NCBI GenBank assembly: GCA_028278325.1
Contig: JANQEO010000180.1
Span: 1-64,000 of the forward strand
Origin: Candidatus Binatia bacterium
GTDB lineage: Bacteria; Desulfobacterota; Binatia; UBA1149; JAJCZL01
Direction: 5' to 3'
DNA: 64,000 nucleotides
The position numbers and the translations under genes were made by a program. Shown in pieces: positions 33,732-42,313 of the stretch. Position 1 is the first letter of the stretch. The number at the start of each line of letters is the position of its first letter. The notes under the pieces are model-generated. The model ran no database searches. It was not told where the DNA came from and saw only the letters and a list, made by a program, of their open reading frames with translations.

Positions 33732-33733
33732 AT
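33488..33733 (-). CDS. Possible small orphan gene, uncertain
   Basis: 81 codons on the minus strand, ATG sharing its CATG with the wza-like start on the other strand. The sequence (FKGSSDLDDWLRNAAAC, NLFRDWEKKKAPPLKQSKF, CDEISSYIKHLR) has Lys/Ser/Asp content unlike the Arg/Ala-rich shadow frames here, and the DNA is less GC-rich, as for a transferred or decayed gene. No RBS or domain was recognised. Could be a remnant. Confidence 0.25.
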   Translation of the reverse strand: MSRSVVLSRFKGSSDLDDWLRNAAACRNGPSPTNLFRDWEKKKAPPLKQSKFAWDADAVLESIASHTFVCDEISSYIKHLR

Positions 33734-34454
33734 GAGACTACCCGGTCTGATCCAGAGGGCCGGCTGCATAGCCGCCTGTTTACTCCTGCTTTCCGGCTGT
33801 GTGGTTCGCTCGACGGTGCCGTCTTACGAGCCCGCTGTTCCGCCGCCTGCCTTCCAGTCCTCGCAACAGCCGGGCGACTACAAGCTCGGTGCCGGCGACG
33901 GAGTCCGCATCCGCTTTCCCTACCACGAAGAGTTGAACACGCAGGGCAAGATCGCCGCCGACGGCTTGCTCACGGTCCCGGGCTTGGGGGCTTTCTTTGC
34001 ATCCGGGCGCAGTACCAACGAACTCGAAGCCGATATCTACGAAAGGGCCTCGCTGACTCATCGTGACCCCGTCGTGGCAGTGAGCGTAGCGGAGCGGGCC
34101 GAGCGTAGAGTCTACGTCGGCGGCCGCGTGCGGCGCCCGGGTTATGTGGTGCTTTCGCCGGGTATGACGACGCTCAGGGCCATAACCGAACGCGGCGGAT
34201 TCACTTACAAGTCCGAGCCGACCAAGGTCGTGTTGATACGTTGGGATGACACCGGCGCCTACTCTGCCACCCGTCTAGACATCGAAGAGGTGTTGGAAAC
34301 GGGTAACACCCATCAAGACCTCGCCTTGCTCGACAATGACGTCATCTACGTGCCGCCGTCCGGTGCCGCAGTGGCCGCAGACAACGTGGAGCTCTTCATC
34401 CGTGACATGCTCCCGATCCGCGAGCCTACGACCCGACTGGACGTGTTCGAATAG
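33732..34454 (+). CDS. Wza-type polysaccharide export lipoprotein
   Basis: 240 residues. A lipobox LLSGC (C23) follows a hydrophobic leader. The Poly_export domain (YKLGAGDGVRIRFPY near 52-66; GKIAADGLLTVPGLG near 74) and one SLBB-like segment (VYVGGRVRRPGYVVLSPG near 130-150) identify an outer-membrane polysaccharide export protein of the short type. It should form the outer-membrane exit channel with the co-polymerase encoded 12 bases downstream. The frame continues 66 codons upstream, but ATG 33732 places the lipoprotein signal correctly. Confidence 0.93.
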   Translation: MRLPGLIQRAGCIAACLLLLSGCVVRSTVPSYEPAVPPPAFQSSQQPGDYKLGAGDGVRIRFPYHEELNTQGKIAADGLLTVPGLGAFFASGRSTNELEADIYERASLTHRDPVVAVSVAERAERRVYVGGRVRRPGYVVLSPGMTTLRAITERGGFTYKSEPTKVVLIRWDDTGAYSATRLDIEEVLETGNTHQDLALLDNDVIYVPPSGAAVAADNVELFIRDMLPIREPTTRLDVFE

Positions 34455-34466
34455 AGATTGGACTAG

Positions 34467-36026
34467 ATGGATCATCGATCTCTTTTCCTGATTCGCCAAG
34501 CCGTCAACGCGATCTTCAAGCGTTGGCGCATGGTGGCATTCCTGTTTCTCGCCGTCTTCATCCCCGTCAGTATCGGTACTTTGCTCAAGCCGCCGGCCTA
34601 CAAGGCCACCGCCAAGGTGCTGGTGACCAGGGAGAGGGTCTATCCGGAAGTTTCCCCCCTCGATCGCAAGGAAGAGGCTGGCAAGCTGCCCAACGAATCG
34701 TTGATCAACTCGCAGATTCAGATCCTGAGAAGCCGCGAGTTGATGAGGCGTGTCCACGAGGATCTGAACCGGCGCGTCGAGGCCAACGAGGAAGACCTCA
34801 ACGTTCCTTCGCTCGGCGCCATGCTCGGCCGGCTGAAGGTCATCCGTAAGAGCGGATCGAATGTGCTGGAGCTGTCCTACAGCGATACGGATCCGAGCCG
34901 AGCAGTTCAGGTCATCAACGCAGCCTTGGATCGCTACGGCCACTACCACATCGATCTGCAACGCGAGAGTGTGGCCCTCAAGTTCTTCACCCAGGAGGCA
35001 GCTGCTGCCAGGGATGCGTTCGAGAAGTCGGATCTCGACCTCGAACGTTTCGACGCTACCCACGGCACGACTTCGATCGCGGCCCAGAAGGAGGCCGCAA
35101 TACGGCAGAAGGCCCAGGTCGAAGCCGACCAGCGTCGCACCGAAGCGTCTATCATAGAGTTGACGACCAAGCTCGCCGCCTTCGAAGCGGAACTCGAGTA
35201 CGTACCCACTACCGAGACCACGGAAGTCGACTTCGTTACCAACCCCGTGCTGACCTCGATGCGTCAGAACATGTCTCGGTTGGAAATGGAGCGCGAGCGG
35301 CTACTCACGAGATACACGCCGCAGCACCGGCTCGTCGTCGACATCGAGAACGAGATACGGGCTCTACGCCATCAGATCCATGGCGAGGAAGACACGGTGG
35401 TGGGGCGAAAACGCTTGGTGAACTCTTCTGCAAGGCGGCGGCTCGAACAGGATCTGCTGGCCGCTCAGGCTGAGCTGGGGGCGTTGGAAGCCAGGCGAGC
35501 ACTGTTGGCGCAGCGCCACGCGGAATACGACGCGAAGATCCGCTTGCTCCATACCAAGCACTACGAAGTGATGAGGATGCGACGTGACCGTCTGGAACGT
35601 CGCCAGACTTACACGGCGCTGCAGGCGAAGCTCGATCAGTTGCGCATGTCGGACGCGATGGACGATGCGGGACTCTCCGACGTCACGATCATCGAGGCGG
35701 CCGGCTTGCCCTTGCGACCTTTGCCGGACTTCAAGGGAGTAACCCTGGTTCTCACGTTCTTCTCGGCGTTATTGCTCAGCATGGGATCGGCCGTGGTCAT
35801 GGAGATGCTCAACCCCGTCATGAACAGTGAGCTCGACGTGCGCCACCATCTCGGCTTGCCGGTGTTGGCTGAGATGCCGCTGAACGGTAACGGCAACGGG
35901 AACGGAAACGGCAACGGAAACGGTAACGGGCACGGCAACGGAAACGGCCGCTACTACCGGACAAACGGCAACGGCAACGGTAACGGTAACGGTAACGGAC
36001 ACAAGCGTACGAGGTTTAGCCGATGA
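34467..36026 (+). CDS. Wzz/GumC-type polysaccharide co-polymerase with Asn-Gly repeat tail
   Basis: 519 residues. The Wzz domain follows the first membrane helix (residues ~24-42, MVAFLFLAVFIPVSIGTLL). A long periplasmic coiled coil runs from ~180 to ~390, then the Pro-rich PLRPLPDF motif and second helix near 420-447. The cytoplasmic tail from residue ~471 is almost pure Asn-Gly dipeptides (8 NG, HG, 2 NG, RYYRT, 6 NG, then HKRTRFSR). The protein sets chain length with the kinase-like partner, whose start overlaps its stop by 4 bases. The two Tyr in the tail might be phosphorylation sites, since the partner lacks a Tyr cluster. Confidence 0.92.
   Translation: MDHRSLFLIRQAVNAIFKRWRMVAFLFLAVFIPVSIGTLLKPPAYKATAKVLVTRERVYPEVSPLDRKEEAGKLPNESLINSQIQILRSRELMRRVHEDLNRRVEANEEDLNVPSLGAMLGRLKVIRKSGSNVLELSYSDTDPSRAVQVINAALDRYGHYHIDLQRESVALKFFTQEAAAARDAFEKSDLDLERFDATHGTTSIAAQKEAAIRQKAQVEADQRRTEASIIELTTKLAAFEAELEYVPTTETTEVDFVTNPVLTSMRQNMSRLEMERERLLTRYTPQHRLVVDIENEIRALRHQIHGEEDTVVGRKRLVNSSARRRLEQDLLAAQAELGALEARRALLAQRHAEYDAKIRLLHTKHYEVMRMRRDRLERRQTYTALQAKLDQLRMSDAMDDAGLSDVTIIEAAGLPLRPLPDFKGVTLVLTFFSALLLSMGSAVVMEMLNPVMNSELDVRHHLGLPVLAEMPLNGNGNGNGNGNGNGNGHGNGNGRYYRTNGNGNGNGNGNGHKRTRFSR
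35883..35999 (+). repeat. AACGGN hexanucleotide repeat, in frame
   Basis: Eleven AACGGN-type units (one is CACGGC) at 35883-35948, then a 15-base break encoding RYYRT, then six more at 35964-35999. Each unit encodes Asn-Gly. Length changes would add or remove dipeptides without breaking the frame. Confidence 0.9.
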
Positions 36027-36754
36027 GCAAGACGTACGAGGCGTTGAAGAGAGCGGAAGCGGCACGAACCAAGGCCAAGGTGCCCGACGAGGGCGGGTTT
36101 GATCACGGCCACCACGTAGCACCGTTGCAGGGTGCGGACGAGTACTTCGAGGTGCGCCGTTCTCTTCGCGCGGCAGCTGTCGAGGCGCCGCTTCGTACAC
36201 TGATGATGGTCAGCGCCCTTCATGGCGAGGGGACGTCGACCGTCGCGTGTCAGTTCGCAAAGGCGATGTCCAACGGAGGCCGCTCTGCCGTGCTTCTTGC
36301 CGACCTTAACATGCGCACCCCGTCGTTGCGCAGGCTCACGAAGGCCAAGGAGCAGGCCGGTTTCATTAACGTCGTGACCGAATCGATGGAAATCGAAAAG
36401 GCGGTGCAGCCGACGGACACCGAGGGCGTATCGGTCTTGACCGCCGGCAACGGTGCCACAGAGGCCATCGACGTGCTGGATACCAGCCACCCCAACGAAG
36501 TGATCGGGCGTCTTACCGAGCTTGCCGAGACAGTGATAGTCGATACGCCGCCGGTGACTCTCTATCCCGACGCGCGGGCACTAGCGCCGTCGTTCGATGG
36601 CGTCATCCTCGTGCTGGAGGCCGACGTGACTCCGGTGAGCGTGGCATCTCGTGCTTCCCAGATTCTCCGTGACGCCGGGGCCAATGTCATCGGTGTCGTG
36701 CTGAACAAGAAGCGTACTCACATTCCGGAGGCGGTCTCGAGACTGATCGGCTAG
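36023..36754 (+). CDS. BY-kinase-like (CpsD/CapB family) ATPase, possibly inactive as a kinase
   Basis: 243 residues. The N-terminal MSKTYEALKRAE is typical of the EPS tyrosine-kinase family. The P-loop reads GEGTST (T71 at the place of the usual Lys), Walker A' reads ADLNMRTP (N96 where a second Asp is usual), Walker B is VIVDTPPV. The C-terminus (KKRTHIPEAVSRLIG) has no Tyr cluster. It therefore resembles the kinase domain of Wzc but may bind ATP poorly or phosphorylate something else. It overlaps the co-polymerase stop (ATGA) and should interact with it. Similar Lys-to-Thr forms may be common in related phyla; I cannot check this. Confidence 0.85.
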   Translation: MSKTYEALKRAEAARTKAKVPDEGGFDHGHHVAPLQGADEYFEVRRSLRAAAVEAPLRTLMMVSALHGEGTSTVACQFAKAMSNGGRSAVLLADLNMRTPSLRRLTKAKEQAGFINVVTESMEIEKAVQPTDTEGVSVLTAGNGATEAIDVLDTSHPNEVIGRLTELAETVIVDTPPVTLYPDARALAPSFDGVILVLEADVTPVSVASRASQILRDAGANVIGVVLNKKRTHIPEAVSRLIG

Positions 36755-36779
36755 GCGGCAGTCGGCCGATTCGCTTGGC

Positions 36780-38333
36780 ATGCAGACCGCGTTGACAGCA
36801 CCCGCCTCCGGCCCCTCGAACGCACCCGCCGTCCTTACGGGCGCCGCCATCGCGGCCGTGTGTCTCATAGCTATGGTGGCGGCCATGCTCGGCTCCACGT
36901 TTTTGTTGGGGCTTGCAGCCATTGTCCTCGGGACCATCGTCCTGCGCGTGCCCGTCATCGGGATCATGATCTATCTGGTAACGTTTCTGTTCACCTACCC
37001 GGAAGCTCTGCGCGGCGTCGGCAACCTGACCATCAACAACGCGCTGGGGATGATCCTTCTCCCGCTGATGCTGGTGGGATTCGTTCGCGAAGGAAGCCTC
37101 TGGATCCTGCGTTTCAAGCCGATGGTGCTGATCGGAGTTGGTGTCGCGATCCTTGTCGGCTCTTCGGTGTTCTACGTGCCTTCCGACGATGCGGCCGCCG
37201 ACATGGCGCAGATGCAGATCGAACGAAGTCAGCGCGTGCAGGGACCGGCGTTGATCCAAACGCGTGACGCAGGGACCAAGCTCGTAACGCGATACGCGTT
37301 TTTGATGTTTTTCGTCTTTTTCGTGCGGACCCCGCGGGATTTGAAGCTCGTGGTCGGCACGATCCTGGCCTGCCTGTTGATGAGCTATCTCAACGCAACT
37401 GCGGAAGTGGGACCGATACGCGCCGCAGAAGGGCGGGTGCGCGTTCTTGGTGAAGTGGGCTCGGGTCTCTACAGCGGACGAAATCCGAACAAGCTGGCTT
37501 ACTTTCTGCTGTTCTGCCTGACCTTGCTTTGGTACATGCGCACCAGGATCAAGAGCGCGGCTCTGTATATCCCGTGGCTTGCCGGATTCGCGCTGACCTT
37601 CTACATGATCCCCTTGACAGCGTCGCGCAGCGGACTCCTCAACCTCATGTTGTTCTGTGGAATCGTCCTTCTGGAAGGACGATTCAATTACCGTAAGGTC
37701 GTAGGCTTGGCGATGGTCACCATATTCATCGCGTTGCAGTTCGGTTATCAGGTGAATCTGCTCAACTACATACTGCCCGGGGATGTGGGTGCACGTCTCA
37801 CCAATATCGACATCCGGCCGGAGGTGATCGAAGAAGGCGTCATCGCACAAGGTTCTGCCCAAGGCCGTCAGCAGACGGCCGCAGTCGCCGCACGTATGGT
37901 TCCGCGCCATCCGTTCTTTGGAGTCGGCATCGGCAACTTCAACTTCGAGCGTGCGATCGTCGACCCGACCGGTACTCTGGGCCCGCCTCACAACTCCTAT
38001 CTATGGGCCGTGACACAGGGAGGCCTGGTGACGCTCGGGGTCTACCTGGCGATGTTCACGTATGTGTTCAGGAGTCTGCGCGAGCTGGAACGAAACTATG
38101 AGGCCAGGTTCCGCGAGGTGGACCTGGGTTGGCTCGTCAGAGCGATGAGGACCGGGATGTTCGGGTTTCTCTTCTTCTCCTTGTTCGCCGACATGTGGCA
38201 TCACATCCTGTTCTTCGTCGTGATCGGCATGAGTCTGGCGGTCATCAACGTCCACAGATCCTATGCTGAGACGGGGCGTCTCTACGGTGCACCTGTGCCT
38301 ACGCGAAACCTCGCGCACGGGTTGGCGGGTTAG
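36780..38333 (+). CDS. O-antigen ligase/Wzy-type polymerase-like membrane protein
   Basis: 517 residues with about 11 hydrophobic helices. Family marks are TASRSGLLNLML near 280 (the G/A-SRSG element of the Wzy_C/O-antigen ligase family), a large periplasmic loop, and FFGVGIGNFNF followed by PPHNSYLWAVTQGG near 395-420. It should polymerise undecaprenyl-linked repeat units outside the membrane or ligate the finished chain. In this locus, beside Wza, Wzz and a Wzx-like flippase, polymerase is the likelier role. It follows the kinase-like gene by 25 bases. Confidence 0.88.
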   Translation: MQTALTAPASGPSNAPAVLTGAAIAAVCLIAMVAAMLGSTFLLGLAAIVLGTIVLRVPVIGIMIYLVTFLFTYPEALRGVGNLTINNALGMILLPLMLVGFVREGSLWILRFKPMVLIGVGVAILVGSSVFYVPSDDAAADMAQMQIERSQRVQGPALIQTRDAGTKLVTRYAFLMFFVFFVRTPRDLKLVVGTILACLLMSYLNATAEVGPIRAAEGRVRVLGEVGSGLYSGRNPNKLAYFLLFCLTLLWYMRTRIKSAALYIPWLAGFALTFYMIPLTASRSGLLNLMLFCGIVLLEGRFNYRKVVGLAMVTIFIALQFGYQVNLLNYILPGDVGARLTNIDIRPEVIEEGVIAQGSAQGRQQTAAVAARMVPRHPFFGVGIGNFNFERAIVDPTGTLGPPHNSYLWAVTQGGLVTLGVYLAMFTYVFRSLRELERNYEARFREVDLGWLVRAMRTGMFGFLFFSLFADMWHHILFFVVIGMSLAVINVHRSYAETGRLYGAPVPTRNLAHGLAG

Positions 38334-38334
38334 A

Positions 38335-39687
38335 ATGCGTAGATTGGCGTACCTATTCCCGACCTTTCCGGTTTTACATCAGACCTTTACGGTCGGGGAA
38401 GTTCTGGGACTCAAAGAGCGCGGTTACGATCTGAGGCTGATCGCGTTGAAAAGATCCGGAGGGGGCCGCCAGCAACCGGGTGCCGAACACTTGGTCGCGG
38501 AGACCGAGTACTGCCCGCGCTTGCTGTCACCGAGCCTGGTCGGCCTGGTATTGCGTGCGGCGCTCACCCATCCCCGCAGGTTCCTCGGCTTGGTGACCCT
38601 GGTGTATGCAGCCTGGCGCGACACCCCGGTGGTTACGCGTGATTCCTCGGATGATCCGGGCACGACGATGGGCTGGCGCGAGAAGCTGCGCGGAATCTAT
38701 CACTGCAACTCTCTGGTTTACTTGCTCAAGTCGCTGTCGACCATTCCGTACGCTTTGTACGTTTCCAGCGTGCTCGAGCGGGACGGGGTGGAGCACGTCC
38801 ATGCCCACTGGGCCAGCTATCCGGCGACCGTTGCCTACTTGGTCAAAGCCTGGAGCGGGATCCCTTACAGCTTCACTGCCCACGCTTACGACATCCACAT
38901 GGTGCAAAGGATGCTGCCGGCTAAGCTGGATGAGGCGAGCTTCGTAGTCACCTGTGCCGAGACCAACCGCCGGTTTTTGACGCGGTTGTGCCGCAACGAG
39001 ACCGCCGACCGCATCTACGTCAACTATCACGGGACCGACCTGGATCGGTTTCGGCCCGAACTCGATACGGATGGCGCGAGTCGGCGGGGGCCTTTGAGGA
39101 TCGTGACCTGCGGCAGTCTGGAGGAATACAAGGGCTTCCACTACTTGCTGGAAGCGGTGGCCGTACTGCGTAACCGCGGCCACGACGTATCTTGCGAAAT
39201 GGCCGGAGACGGTCCGCAGAGGGCATACCTCGAGTCCCGCGCTCGAGAGTTGGGCATCGGTGACCGCGTGATCTTCCACGGGTTCATCGACCAGGCCGAG
39301 CTGGCTCGGGTCTACGCCGCCGCGAACGTTTTCGCAATGCCGAGCATCACGCTCGGACGATACGGCAAGCAGGATGTCATCCCGAACGTGATCGCCGAAG
39401 CCATGGCGTCGGGAGTAGCGGTCGTTGCGACCGACATTGCCGGCATCCCGGAACTCATCGAGGACGGTGTGACGGGACTGCTCGTGCCCCAAAGAGACGC
39501 CGTGCGCATGGCTGACGCGCTTGAAACCTTGATTCAGGAACCCGGGCGGGCCGATGTGTTGGCGAAGGCGGGACGAGAGAAGATCGCCCGCATTTGGGAC
39601 CGCAGCACCAATATCGACGCCCTCGCCGAGATCATCAACTCCTTCGTGACGGCGGGAGTTGTCGCTGACGCAGAGGCCTCGGCATGA
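38335..39687 (+). CDS. Family 4 glycosyltransferase
   Basis: 450 residues from ATG 38335, one base after the previous stop. The N-terminal Rossmann half starts MRRLAYLFPTFPVLHQTF; the C-terminal nucleotide-binding half has GDGPQRAYLESRA near 290 and the retaining GT4 signature EAMASGVAVVATDIAG with IPELIEDGVTGLLV near 355-385. It transfers a sugar from a nucleotide donor to the growing lipid-linked repeat unit. Its stop overlaps the aminotransferase start by 4 bases. Sugar specificity is not readable. Confidence 0.92.
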   Translation: MRRLAYLFPTFPVLHQTFTVGEVLGLKERGYDLRLIALKRSGGGRQQPGAEHLVAETEYCPRLLSPSLVGLVLRAALTHPRRFLGLVTLVYAAWRDTPVVTRDSSDDPGTTMGWREKLRGIYHCNSLVYLLKSLSTIPYALYVSSVLERDGVEHVHAHWASYPATVAYLVKAWSGIPYSFTAHAYDIHMVQRMLPAKLDEASFVVTCAETNRRFLTRLCRNETADRIYVNYHGTDLDRFRPELDTDGASRRGPLRIVTCGSLEEYKGFHYLLEAVAVLRNRGHDVSCEMAGDGPQRAYLESRARELGIGDRVIFHGFIDQAELARVYAAANVFAMPSITLGRYGKQDVIPNVIAEAMASGVAVVATDIAGIPELIEDGVTGLLVPQRDAVRMADALETLIQEPGRADVLAKAGREKIARIWDRSTNIDALAEIINSFVTAGVVADAEASA

Positions 39688-40895
39688 CGACAGCCCGCTC
39701 CCAGAACAGCGCTGCGGTCGTGGAGAGCCCCACGCGGCTGGAGGAATTCCTTCCTTTTCACAAGCCCTTCTTGGGTGACGCGGAAATCGACGAGGTCGTC
39801 GACACGCTTCGGTCGGGTTGGTTGACACTCGGCCCCAAGACGGCGGAGCTGGAGAAGAAGTTCGCGACGGCGCTGGGCGCCAAGGAGGCCGTCGCCGTTT
39901 CGTCATGTACCGCGGGGCTGCATTTGGCCTTGGCGTCTTTCGGTATCGGACCGGGCGATGAAGTGATCACGACCCCGTACACGTTCACCGCGACGGCCGC
40001 CGTGATTCTGCACACCGGCGCGACCGTGGTCTTGGTCGATACGCGTGAAGACTACCCAAACATCGATCCCGAACTGGTCGCCGCCAAGCTGACGCCGCGA
40101 ACGAAAGCGATCGTGCCCGTGCATTTCGCCGGTGTGCCCTGTGATATGGATGCTTTGATGGATATTGCCGGTGGCTGCGGCGCTCGCATCATCGAGGACG
40201 CCGCTCACGCGCTGCGCAGCACGTACAGAGGCAGGAACATCGGAACCATCGGGGATGCCACGGTTTTCAGCCTCTACGCCGGCAAGAACATCACGGCCGG
40301 TGAGGGCGGGGTCCTGACTACCGACGACTCGGAGCTGGCCGAGACGGTACGCCGGCGCAGGCTGCACGGGATCTCGCGTGATGCCTGGAAACGGTACAGC
40401 GCCGAGGGGAGTTGGTACTACGAAGTGACCGAGCTCGGTTACAAGTACAACATGACCGATATCAACGCGGCGATCGCCCTTCACCAGCTCGACCGGGTCG
40501 AGAGCTTTCACGAAAACCGTCTACGCCTGGTGGCTTTGTACTCCGAACTCCTGGAAGGCGTCCCCGGTCTGGCGGTGCCGCCCGAGGCGTCGGATGGAGA
40601 GTCTTCCTGGCATCTCTATGTCGTGCATATAGATGAAGAGTCGCTCTCCTGCAGCCGGGGCGATGTCATAGAGATGCTCAAGGCGGACAACATAGGCACC
40701 AGCGTCCATTTCATCCCCCTCCATCACCACCCCTTCTATCAGGAGAGGCTGGGGTGCAGTAGGGCTGATTTTCCGAATGCCAGCCGGCACTACGGCACCG
40801 CGATCTCGCTGCCCTTGTTCCCGACTATGAGCGACGATGACGTCCGCGGCGTCGTCAGGAGCCTGACCCGTATTCTCGAGGAGAATAGCCGATGA
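39684..40895 (+). CDS. DegT/DnrJ/EryC1/StrS-type sugar aminotransferase
   Basis: 403 residues, PLP-dependent. The internal-aldimine Lys is near residue 202 in SLYAGKNITAGEGG. SSCTAGLHLAL (phosphate-binding), EDAAHALRSTYRGR and IPLHHHPFY also match the family. It converts a 4-keto (or 3-keto) nucleotide sugar to the amino sugar for the repeat unit. The following genes, a fused phosphoglycosyl transferase and an SDR epimerase, are start-stop coupled to it (ATGA overlaps), suggesting the aminated sugar may be the first sugar put on undecaprenyl phosphate. Confidence 0.93.
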   Translation: MTTARSQNSAAVVESPTRLEEFLPFHKPFLGDAEIDEVVDTLRSGWLTLGPKTAELEKKFATALGAKEAVAVSSCTAGLHLALASFGIGPGDEVITTPYTFTATAAVILHTGATVVLVDTREDYPNIDPELVAAKLTPRTKAIVPVHFAGVPCDMDALMDIAGGCGARIIEDAAHALRSTYRGRNIGTIGDATVFSLYAGKNITAGEGGVLTTDDSELAETVRRRRLHGISRDAWKRYSAEGSWYYEVTELGYKYNMTDINAAIALHQLDRVESFHENRLRLVALYSELLEGVPGLAVPPEASDGESSWHLYVVHIDEESLSCSRGDVIEMLKADNIGTSVHFIPLHHHPFYQERLGCSRADFPNASRHYGTAISLPLFPTMSDDDVRGVVRSLTRILEENSR

Positions 40896-42313
40896 CCAGG
40901 TGGCAGGAGGCGGCCAAGCGGACCATAGACTTCATCGTCGCGTTGTTGAGCTTTGTCTTGCTCTCGCCGTTCTTCCTCGCGATCGGCGTCATGATCAAGC
41001 TGGACAGCAAAGGGCCGGTTTTCTTCCGTCAAGAGAGGCTCGGCCGTGACGGGACTACATTCCGCATCTTCAAGTTTCGTACGATGATATCCGGCGCCTA
41101 CAGGAGTGGCGCCAGGCTTACAGTGAAGCGTGATCCGCGTATCACCAAGGTCGGTCAACTGCTTCGTTGGACCAAGATGGATGAGCTGCCGCAGCTCTTG
41201 AATGTGATCGCGGGCGACATGTCCATGGTCGGGCCACGGCCCGAGGATCCCTACTTCGGCAACTTCTATACAGAGGAGCAACGCAAGGTTCTCTCGGTTC
41301 GTCCGGGTATCGTGGGCCCGAGCCAGATAGACGGCAGAGACGAGGTCGAGCAGTATCCCGAAGGCACCGAAGACACGGAGAAGTACTACATCGAGCACAT
41401 CCTGCCCGGAAAGCTCGCAAGGGACGTTGCCTACGTCGACAGCGCGACTTTCTGGGGTGATATCGCCTATCTGTTCCACGGGGCTTTCAGCGTAGCGCTG
41501 AGCCAGATCAAGGCCGACTTCCTGGCGAGGTCGAAATCTCGTCTCGCGCTCCTGAGTTTGGACCTTGGGCTGATGATTGGTTGCTACGTGCTGGCGAACT
41601 TCATCCACTTCGACTGGCAGCTGCCGCCCAAGGTGTGGCCGTACATCTTCCACACTCTGTTCTGGATCGTTGTCGTGAAGCCGCCGGTGTTCATCTACTA
41701 CGGCATTTATCAGCGCTCGACGCGCTGGATAGGCCGCCACGACATGGCGGCGATCGTCAAGGCTGTCAGCGTAAGTTCCGCTCTGGTCGTTGCGGTGACT
41801 TATTTCACGGGCCTTCAACGCCATTCACGAGGCGTGTTCGTCGTCGACTGGGCTCTTCTCACCTTCATGATGACCGCTCTCCGCTACGTCCTGCGCCACA
41901 TCCTGGTCGGTGCCAGCCGTGGCGAGGAAGAGAAAAAGTACGTCAAGGTGCTGGTTGCCGGCTCCGGCCACGGTGGTGAATCGATCCTGAGGTCTTTGCT
42001 CGAGGATCCGGGATCGAGATTCATGCCCGTCGGCATTATCGATCATGAACCTCATCGCTGGGGAGCCTTGATACACGGCGTGAAGGTCATGGGGGGTGCG
42101 ACCGATATCGCGATGGCCGCCTCTACGCACGGTGTGCAGATGGTCTTGGTGTCACTGGCTGACCTCGACCCGGCAGTCGTCAGAGATATCGCAGAGGCGT
42201 GTGAAAAGCTGAACATGGATTATCGTTTGATTCCGGCCCTGTCGGACCTCTTGGTCCAGCAGGGTCCCGAGCCGGTGCCCAGACCGCAGCTATCTCCGGA
42301 GAGTTCCTTATGA
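40892..42313 (+). CDS. Phosphoglycosyl transferase fused to N-terminal half of a CapD/PglF-type dehydratase
   Basis: 473 residues. Residues 5-200 are the bacterial sugar transferase domain (PglC/WbaP catalytic part): one re-entrant hydrophobic helix, FKFRTM, and the DE dyad in KMDELPQLLN with MSMVGPRP. Residues ~210-330 hold four membrane helices (LDLGLMIGCYVLANFIHFDW onward, then VFVVDWALLTFMMTALRYVL), and ~345-455 a CoA-binding Rossmann fold (KVLVAGSGHGGESIL, VGIIDHEP, IHGVKVMGG). That second part is the front half of CapD/PglF 4,6-dehydratases, ending before the SDR catalytic domain. In WbaP-type enzymes the membrane/CoA-binding part is N-terminal; here the order is reversed. It would start the repeat unit on undecaprenyl phosphate. 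Confidence 0.88.
   Translation: MTRWQEAAKRTIDFIVALLSFVLLSPFFLAIGVMIKLDSKGPVFFRQERLGRDGTTFRIFKFRTMISGAYRSGARLTVKRDPRITKVGQLLRWTKMDELPQLLNVIAGDMSMVGPRPEDPYFGNFYTEEQRKVLSVRPGIVGPSQIDGRDEVEQYPEGTEDTEKYYIEHILPGKLARDVAYVDSATFWGDIAYLFHGAFSVALSQIKADFLARSKSRLALLSLDLGLMIGCYVLANFIHFDWQLPPKVWPYIFHTLFWIVVVKPPVFIYYGIYQRSTRWIGRHDMAAIVKAVSVSSALVVAVTYFTGLQRHSRGVFVVDWALLTFMMTALRYVLRHILVGASRGEEEKKYVKVLVAGSGHGGESILRSLLEDPGSRFMPVGIIDHEPHRWGALIHGVKVMGGATDIAMAASTHGVQMVLVSLADLDPAVVRDIAEACEKLNMDYRLIPALSDLLVQQGPEPVPRPQLSPESSL

Noticed and set aside
35883..35999. AACGGN repeats as a mobile-element or CRISPR remnant
   Set aside because: Pure in-frame Asn-Gly codons inside a well-defined protein; no terminal repeats.
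36687..37991. Long minus-strand open frame (434 codons) opposite the Wzy-like gene
   Set aside because: Its product is His/Gln/Arg-rich and of low complexity, the usual shadow of a hydrophobic gene on the other strand; no RBS and no domain.
38527..39906. Minus-strand open frame (459 codons) opposite the GT4 and aminotransferase genes
   Set aside because: It spans two real genes with clear motifs on the plus strand; its composition (Arg/Gly/Val/His) is that of an antisense frame.
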